DNA from: Anthracocystis setariae
Taxonomy: Eukaryota > Basidiomycota > Ustilaginomycetes > Ustilaginales > Ustilaginaceae
Assembly: GCA_928724745.1 (NCBI GenBank)
Contig: CAKMXJ010000037.1
Span: 682,001-746,000, forward strand
Length of the DNA: 64,000 nucleotides
Direction of reading: 5' to 3'
Shown: positions 60,001 to 64,000 of the stretch, piece by piece
Position numbering within the stretch: the stretch's first letter is position 1
How the letters are laid out: the number at the start of each line of letters is the position of its first letter
Translations under genes and position numbers: made by a program
The notes under the pieces: model-generated
Told to the model about the DNA's origin: nothing
The model's database searches: none
The model's input: the letters and a program-made list of their open reading frames with translations, nothing else

Positions 60001-62597
60001 AGCAGTGCAGGGTCACCGTACATCTTTGCGATTCCAAAGGAAGAGCCGACGGCATCTCGGTTGAGAGGTACAGCCTGGTTGAGCAGAACGCGCGAGCCCG
60101 ACGTTCGGTTCGAATCCGAGGAGGAGCTTGTTCGTGCAGTCGACCGATGGAAGAGAGCGGAATTGGCTGCATTGACGACAAAATATAGCTTCTCCTCAGA
60201 GACAAGGTCGCTGGCTCTCCCAGCAATGGCTGTCACCAATGGCATGTTGGCCAACTCCCTTTCGCTGAGTGTGGGTCCGCCACTGGTGATGGCTGTGGGG
60301 GTTCTTCTGGCAGCCTGGTCCAATCGGAGATTGATGTTTGCGCTGGCCCGGTAGGTCAAGAATCGACCTAGCGAGTCTTGAGCGTTGCCCATGTATCGAG
60401 GGCCGAGCTCGTAAAAGACAAGCGGTAGGTCGTTCGGCACGGCATCGTCTAGCAGCATGGTTGGCCCAAGTGACCAGACTAATCGATTGGTGCGGGATCG
60501 AAAATCGGTGGGATGCGGTCCATGGAGGTTACTGTTGAGCGAGCCGGGAGACGAGCCAAGGATGGCTCGGACTGGATTGTCGATGTAGTTTGTGGCTGAA
60601 GCATTGCTCTGAGCTGCGTTTCGAGCTGCAGCAGGCCATGGCGCGAGCTTCTCCTCTACAAGCTCACCATCCACGAACAGCCTGGCTGGCGACATCTGCG
60701 CGCCACCTCGAGGGTGAAGGTGGACGAGAACAAGATGGTAGCGCTTGCCCACGATGATGCTGGCATTGTTGAAGCGTGTTGGCGGAGACGAGGCGAGGAG
60801 AGAGGTGGTGTAGCTGAAAAGGCCGGTACCGGGCTCGATGGACAGTTGAACGTGGAAGGACCTTTGCGAATCGAAGAGGGTGAGCAACTCGATGGGTATG
60901 CTGGGCTCTATGCGATCGATCGAGAAAGTGGTGACAAAGGTGAAGCCTCTGGAAGTAGAGGGCGGAGGAAAAGGACGGCGTAAGGTCGAAAAGGCGAGAG
61001 ATGCGTAGCCGTGTTCCGCCATGCTGAAAAGGACGGAGTTTGGCTGCTGCGAGGTGTTGGCGACGTCGAGAAGAAGATCGAGCACGCGATCGCCTTGATC
61101 GTCGTGAGACGCAGTGTCTTGGCCATTGCGTGGAGGCGATGTAGAGAGATAGATGAGAAGTTTTCGACCATCTTTATCGGGGATACCAGCTGCTGCATAG
61201 AGACTTTGCAAGACCTTTGCGAGAAGATCTCGATGGTTGGTCAGCATGCTAGGGAACGGTCTGGCGTTTTCACGTGGATCCTTGGACATGGTATGCGATT
61301 CGCTTCGGTGGTGGATGGGGAGGGTGGCGTCTAGAAGGAGGGACGAAAGTCCGATGGCTGCCAAAACCGTCTGATTGCTACGATTGGTCGATACAAGACG
61401 CAACAGAGTATGCAGTACGATTTGCACGCATTTGGAATCGAGGGCTCCTGCGTTCGAACTTTGGACCGTTGATGGCTCCGCAAGCAAGAGTTGCACTGCA
61501 ATCCGAACGGCGTGGGGGAAGACGATGTTGGGCACGGGCATCCACTGGTCCCGGATTCTCTGCTCGAGCATGTCATGTAAAGCGGAATTTGAGGCTTGAC
61601 TAGGCTCGTCGTTGTTGTGGCGAGGAGCGTGATCGGCAAGGTAGCGACGTACCGAGAAGATGCGACCGGCGTAGGTGGGGATGTCGGCCACAGCTAGACC
61701 AAGAAGCGAGCCGAAGACCTGATCGGCCGGGACGAGATTGCCAGCAATGGCTATAGCATCGCGGAGAGCTTTCCAACCGATCGTGGCTTCGAAGGCTTTG
61801 ATGTTCAAGGGGTGTCGAACCAAGGACGCTGACAAGATCGAGAGGGCGAGCTTGAAGACCTCGACTTGAAGTGCAGAGTGGGTACCTGGCTCGATTTGTG
61901 AAGGCTGATGATCGAGAGTCGAGATGAGCTGGACAACGACGAGGAAGCCGCCAGCTTCTCGAAATACTTCGCGATAGATGTGAGCAGGATCGGAACGGGA
62001 AGTGAAAGTGGCTTCAACAAGCATGCGATGGAGATGGCCGCCGAGATGGAGTTTGGTCTGCAAATCAGCGACAGGGCATCGGTGAAGAGCCTCGAGAACC
62101 GACAGAATCTCATCGCGGTGCATGGATCGCGCCGTTGGATCGACAAATGGATCGTCGGTTTCGGTGATGGTTTGATGGCCCCACAAGGCTGAAGAGGGAT
62201 GCAAGGCGGGACTATTGGCGTGAGCACTGCTCATTGGGCTGCCGACGGAAGAGTCGGGTGCTAAGGAAGGTGGAACAAGTAAGCTGGGGGAGCCTGTTGA
62301 TTCTGCCGTTCCATGGGGCTGTTGTGGCACACAAAGGGAGCTTGCTTGTTCGGAGAGCATGCTTATTTCTTGAGCGGGAGCCACGAGTTGGTTTGACGTT
62401 GTAAGACGATCGACCTGCGATGCTTGCTCTACTGTGTCGTGATCGCTGGCTTGTTGAGCGTGGCCAGTCGATTCGAACTTGGACCGGTCGTTCTGAGGCG
62501 ATGCGGTCGATGGATGCTCGTTGCCATTTTGACTGAATGCGAAATGATGAGCTTGCCGGTTGGGTCTGGACGCATCTTCTGAGTGCACCGACGACAT
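54030..62597 (-). CDS. Giant BEACH-WD40-FYVE protein (ALFY/Bph1-like)
   Basis: A 2,855-residue protein from ATG 62597 (MSSVHSEDASRP) in one frame of 8.6 kb. The N-terminal ~1,900 residues are helical repeats with a concanavalin-like insert (~540-760). A PH-type domain (~1925-2050, VVGIESRGCLLILGKLCVYL) precedes the BEACH domain (~2115-2400; WREGRLSNFAYLMALNTLAG, FPCFPWVLADY, HYGTHYSTASTV, LPEFLSNLNRFDFG). WD40 repeats start at ~2510 (TGSKDKTAIVWDL), and a FYVE-like zinc finger closes the protein (~2790-2840; CGKRFGMLEGRRSCAGCGG, FCSACAVGH, FCPHC). This order is that of animal ALFY/WDFY3; yeast Bph1 lacks the FYVE. The family works in vesicle trafficking and selective autophagy. FYVE suggests PI3P-membranes, though a full RRHHCR motif is not evident. 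Confidence 0.95.
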   Translation of the reverse strand: MSSVHSEDASRPNRQAHHFAFSQNGNEHPSTASPQNDRSKFESTGHAQQASDHDTVEQASQVDRLTTSNQLVAPAQEISMLSEQASSLCVPQQPHGTAESTGSPSLLVPPSLAPDSSVGSPMSSAHANSPALHPSSALWGHQTITETDDPFVDPTARSMHRDEILSVLEALHRCPVADLQTKLHLGGHLHRMLVEATFTSRSDPAHIYREVFREAGGFLVVVQLISTLDHQPSQIEPGTHSALQVEVFKLALSILSASLVRHPLNIKAFEATIGWKALRDAIAIAGNLVPADQVFGSLLGLAVADIPTYAGRIFSVRRYLADHAPRHNNDEPSQASNSALHDMLEQRIRDQWMPVPNIVFPHAVRIAVQLLLAEPSTVQSSNAGALDSKCVQIVLHTLLRLVSTNRSNQTVLAAIGLSSLLLDATLPIHHRSESHTMSKDPRENARPFPSMLTNHRDLLAKVLQSLYAAAGIPDKDGRKLLIYLSTSPPRNGQDTASHDDQGDRVLDLLLDVANTSQQPNSVLFSMAEHGYASLAFSTLRRPFPPPSTSRGFTFVTTFSIDRIEPSIPIELLTLFDSQRSFHVQLSIEPGTGLFSYTTSLLASSPPTRFNNASIIVGKRYHLVLVHLHPRGGAQMSPARLFVDGELVEEKLAPWPAAARNAAQSNASATNYIDNPVRAILGSSPGSLNSNLHGPHPTDFRSRTNRLVWSLGPTMLLDDAVPNDLPLVFYELGPRYMGNAQDSLGRFLTYRASANINLRLDQAARRTPTAITSGGPTLSERELANMPLVTAIAGRASDLVSEEKLYFVVNAANSALFHRSTARTSSSSDSNRTSGSRVLLNQAVPLNRDAVGSSFGIAKMYGDPALLVLQPLDEMIWKLGGCAVLLKLVANAEATETLAKTLRLFLNLISQSWRLSEDMERCKGYEVLGALLHSKTHLFNVEIATLIFEAVGIDVTGESAHDASLLVNPFLYRIVMLDFELWSHTNSELQSRHLEHFMLLLRTSRHRRFNAKRVAKMQIIKKLLHAIRSDIYPPSCTPLLTESLRALLSSSFTDASVRIVTSFLAAQLCRTTTSQDTTAPSPALQPRPIPKRAATTDLSRLPPISVHKGQRAAQALPASSIATSSGLSHHGLPHATRQALAIFELFTTMLQERRSHLFRLADSINVKWLMIFFHPRAERRAAELALQILARLLLHPELSYAQRLSTSGGFKVLERLLPRFWSIPSLFPLLWSALFGIEVPDPIPTLSDLVPLPSQGQVRSIFCAPVLRAILSCLKEGMRLVADKQSTTSGGRFRRGRPRPSETFEHHTSRSATTGDSGDADPTAVASPGSDAISRQRHARKRSQSMNVDVKALEKAAQASSELAMLTETAELLRGYGYRSSEFRELLFSPIILRGLVDCIFLFIGGSTATHPSVSAGELAREGSSSALVRSQPTTSSSEGIFGIADSLLSLLAQLAVDSLLSTHSIAILTAIDHALPPTDLAQQTVFRRAFLAETTHKLRRVIAKQPRHVMTAADCTALFIETASEEILADSTDLEEQLYQAILALLRILPLADGSTAKPIHRAATTLYMSLNRIVLLRLAKENRYVLTLDEILQNQAVVLHPANQDRHFFECLANRLLHVLQISASAPQQEHAAELHVKAFTLFNLLALARPTIAEGEPMAMFNESQQKQGPGSGTIEETTGNTRSDPPTLAYEAVWNSIAKSRETLKAAAHMERLQQLHDSLRRVDTREQVITNTENRMIVWHTSLVKAEDIRKAKFINDLREMHVFAGMQWRELQFNLTRERALLAPTGLAAQSHAKASKAIWRLDPTEGPDRIRLKLRQLDETESVDTSVAAPQLVEPDDDSVVVLSPKPGMHGDLWDSADAPVVETPTSPPLPASLENSIDSRRAGGHSTIEATDAAGSVAAETSGESFHEDKFRRVLRSLERGDVIEAVFNTSRVVGIESRGCLLILGKLCVYLMDDYFQRPNGELINVWEAPADERDALVMATLAGDASKPSELVRELEGEAQTRKWAWSAVQICHKRSWLHRRTAVEIFFEDGQSCLLVCPETATAQKMHRELQIRAPSAVASAQAMHEAIRERASASSGSSGASAASPSGLGSRLAGAVLGRSSSWGTMTCAWREGRLSNFAYLMALNTLAGRSMNDLTQFPCFPWVLADYSSDDLDLNDPATFRKLELPMGAQTPIRRKEFEERYVQLQEVDMEPFHYGTHYSTASTVCGFLIRTRPFERLLMALQGGNFDLADRTFGSIGKAWLSASELSRGDVRELIPEFFYLPEFLSNLNRFDFGITQSGELIDDVELPPWAKNDPRLFVLKHREALESEYVSQHLHHWIDLIFGYRSRGAEAIESTNVFHPLSYEDAVDLDSIESAMERQAAAQAIHNFGQTPSKLFNHPHPQRLRRPYPSLSTSERFGLLEHPRLVVQSIAPIRTLKNPVHFIYPFHPEKAFASPKDYLILPKLGISLSTDHLDGSLRMYSSRDTKRALAVVEQMVPDRITCIAQARARSLVAGSSDGMVSIWELDGAKREVTLSNLLRGHGDAVLCVAASSAWSVVVTGSKDKTAIVWDLNRGTYARSLRGHESGVHLVAIDEKTCHLATACGPEVRLWSINGELLACLATSANLSEPVSSLAFLERDYHVGRLAVLLTGHRGKVIAWEAVSAHATTPSTSSNYNNGVRRSPSGVLSLTKQQQRRVASESSVHSQHQRTRSATAGDGPLWRLVPMHVLEHHDRLTNEGNAKGAGLHGRPLITAIATTPRMVLTGDEYGRLYQWTLVGEAVTVPDSFSSHCMNSSCGKRFGMLEGRRSCAGCGGLFCSACAVGHSEFGAQQQQQQQRFCPHCHVAIDSSGYFTQLAVGSRK

Positions 62598-63518
62598 GGT
62601 CAAGACGGTCGCCTAGGCGTCAGACGTAAGCGCCTAGCGAAGACACTCGTTCCGCCGTGAGAGAAATCGAGACAACTTCAAGACGATGAAATCATGTCCA
62701 TGCGTTGGTTGTATTAGCGATCGAACGGTATAGAGAAGCTAGGTCTAGCTTCTAAAGCAGTGTTATCGGTGGTTGGGTTGATGGGTTGATAGCCCAAGCC
62801 AATGTCGGTGCAAGGCAGCGAGCTGGGTGGTACGGGTATGAGTATGCTGAACCGATGTGGGCTCTGACGGCTTGGGAGGTTGTATGCGCCGACCAAGCTG
62901 TCTATCCTGAGCAACCGAGGTGACGGTGGATTGGAACGAGCCAATTTTAACCGCGGAAGCACTTCAAGTGACAAAGCTGAGCTTGCTATCGTGAGTAGTG
63001 TATATGGTGTGAGTGGTTGTGGTCCGAGAGAGGGTCCACACCGACTTTGATTTATAATTTGATTTTATTTATTATTTTACTACTGTATTTATATTCAAAG
63101 TGGCTGGCTGGCTGGCTGGCCCATGCATTCGGTGAGCTCTACGGCATATCTCAATCTCCCACCTGCGTCATGCTGCTTTGTTGTGGCTTACAATGCAGCC
63201 GCGCTTATACCAAACCAGCAGTCACGTCGATTTGACAAATGCTGTTGAAACGCGAGCCGCAGCAGTTCTGGCATCTTCAAAGTTGAGCGTCGTCTCTGCG
63301 TAGTCGGTGCACTGTGCGACCATCTCAACGTAGACACCGACTTGCAAAAGGAAAGCCACAACGGACGCCTGCCTGCCGCTCACAAAGCTGCCTAGAGAGC
63401 AGAGCAAAAAGCTGAGAATACATGCGGCAGATGACACCGAAGCTTACAAAGAGAGCAAAGCAATTGTTCGATACCGAGAGAGAGGGACAGAGATGTTCTA
63501 CCTGAGAAAGCGTGCAGC
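62598..63518. other. Intergenic region upstream of the BEACH gene
   Basis: 921 bases; AT-rich (TTTATTTATTATTTTAC) near 63062 and (TGGC)5 at 63101-63120. No gene is supported. The minus-strand frame at 62714-62974 has no domain or similarity that I recognise. Confidence 0.5.
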
Positions 63519-63989
63519 TCAGCGCTGATAGCCGCCATGACGACCTCCTTGCGGTGGCTGCTGACCCGAACCAGGCTGCGGGCCATATCGTGGAGAGCCG
63601 TGCGGCTGCGAGTTGTAGCTACCTCCGCTCGGCTGTTGTCGGTGCGAGTACTGCTGCTGTCGCTGCTGCGGTGAAGCATACTGCTGCTGTTGCGGCGAAG
63701 CATAGTGCTGCTGCTGCTGCGGCGGCGGCGGCGGCGGCGAAGCGTACTGCTGATACGGTGGCGCCTGCGGCGACTGTCTGCCGTATGCACCGTGCTGTGG
63801 CTGGTAGGCAGGATCAGCAGATGCCTGACGCATACCGACAGCTCCGCCAGCGCCACCGCCCATGTACCTGCCGCCCTGGTTCTGGCTGGGTGGCGAGGTG
63901 GTTGTGTATCCTCCGACCTGGTACTGTGTCGACGTTGGTGCGATCACCGTACCTGGCGAAATCTGTTGAGCCTCACCCGGCGTCGCCAT
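63519..63989 (-). CDS. Pro/Gln/Gly-rich protein, possibly the C-terminus of a gene running off the window
   Basis: 156 residues from ATG 63989 to the stop at 63519, almost entirely low-complexity: repeats of QQYASPQQ, a run of six Pro, and a final GSGQQPPQGGRHGGYQR. The frame stays open to the window edge upstream of the ATG, so the true start may lie outside and this may be a disordered C-terminal tail. CTG/CTG-like repeats at 63650-63735 on the plus strand give the Gln runs. No function can be assigned. Confidence 0.5.
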   Translation of the reverse strand: MATPGEAQQISPGTVIAPTSTQYQVGGYTTTSPPSQNQGGRYMGGGAGGAVGMRQASADPAYQPQHGAYGRQSPQAPPYQQYASPPPPPPQQQQHYASPQQQQYASPQQRQQQYSHRQQPSGGSYNSQPHGSPRYGPQPGSGQQPPQGGRHGGYQR

Positions 63990-64000
63990 TCGTCCGCCTC

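Overview
The window is fungal nuclear DNA, most likely from a basidiomycete of the smut group (Ustilaginomycotina). That placement is an inference. It rests on long, mostly uninterrupted reading frames, short GT-AG introns with CTRAY-type branch points, basidiomycete-style versions of the housekeeping proteins, CT/GA microsatellites in gene leaders, and the mix of Copia, chromovirus, Crypton-like and PIF/Harbinger elements. No bacterial-style operon, CRISPR array, rRNA or tRNA gene was seen.

Layout. (1) 1-19,290 is a nest of transposable elements. A young Ty1/Copia element (1-7320, minus strand, 3' LTR cut by the window edge) sits inside the gag gene of another LTR element (7321-8042). A complete Ty3/Gypsy chromovirus (8761-18,606, minus strand, target duplication CAGGA) splits the reading frame of a Crypton-like gene (8314-8760 plus 18,607-19,290). 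(2) About 20.2-35.3 kb is a gene-dense housekeeping block: U2AF small subunit, DBP9 helicase, RXT3 HDAC subunit, ESCRT-II VPS25, uracil phosphoribosyltransferase, a large LRR protein and the DASH kinetochore subunit HSK3. (3) 35,603-39,655 is an intact-looking PIF/Harbinger DNA transposon with three genes instead of the usual two. (4) 40-64 kb is a second housekeeping block: CLC chloride transporter, a one-pass membrane protein, TSR2, RIM20/PalA, a secreted PLC-like protein, a mitochondrial-type Hsp20, a 2,855-residue BEACH-WD40-FYVE protein and the end of a Pro/Gln-rich protein.

Points of most interest. Both complete retrotransposons carry an extra gene that retrotransposition does not normally need. 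The Copia one is sense, downstream of pol. The chromovirus one is antisense, between pol and the 3' LTR, and has its own intron. Both proteins contain the same cysteine module, C-x2-C-x6-C-x19-C-x2-C-x6-C, resembling a Zn2Cys6 DNA-binding cluster with a long linker. The Copia element is also studded, in LTR, leader and coding sequence, with copies of a short palindrome (AACACGCR...YGCGTGTT), an attractive but unproven target for such a protein. The Harbinger element carries a third gene whose HxD...H...R pattern suggests a 2-oxoglutarate/Fe(II) oxygenase-like fold, plus a perfect 25-bp inverted repeat. How these parts function is inference.

Host genes with linked roles: VPS25 (ESCRT-II) and RIM20 (an ESCRT-associated adaptor for alkaline-pH signalling) both belong to the endosomal membrane system, as probably do the CLC transporter and the BEACH-FYVE protein. 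They are not physically clustered as an operon would be.
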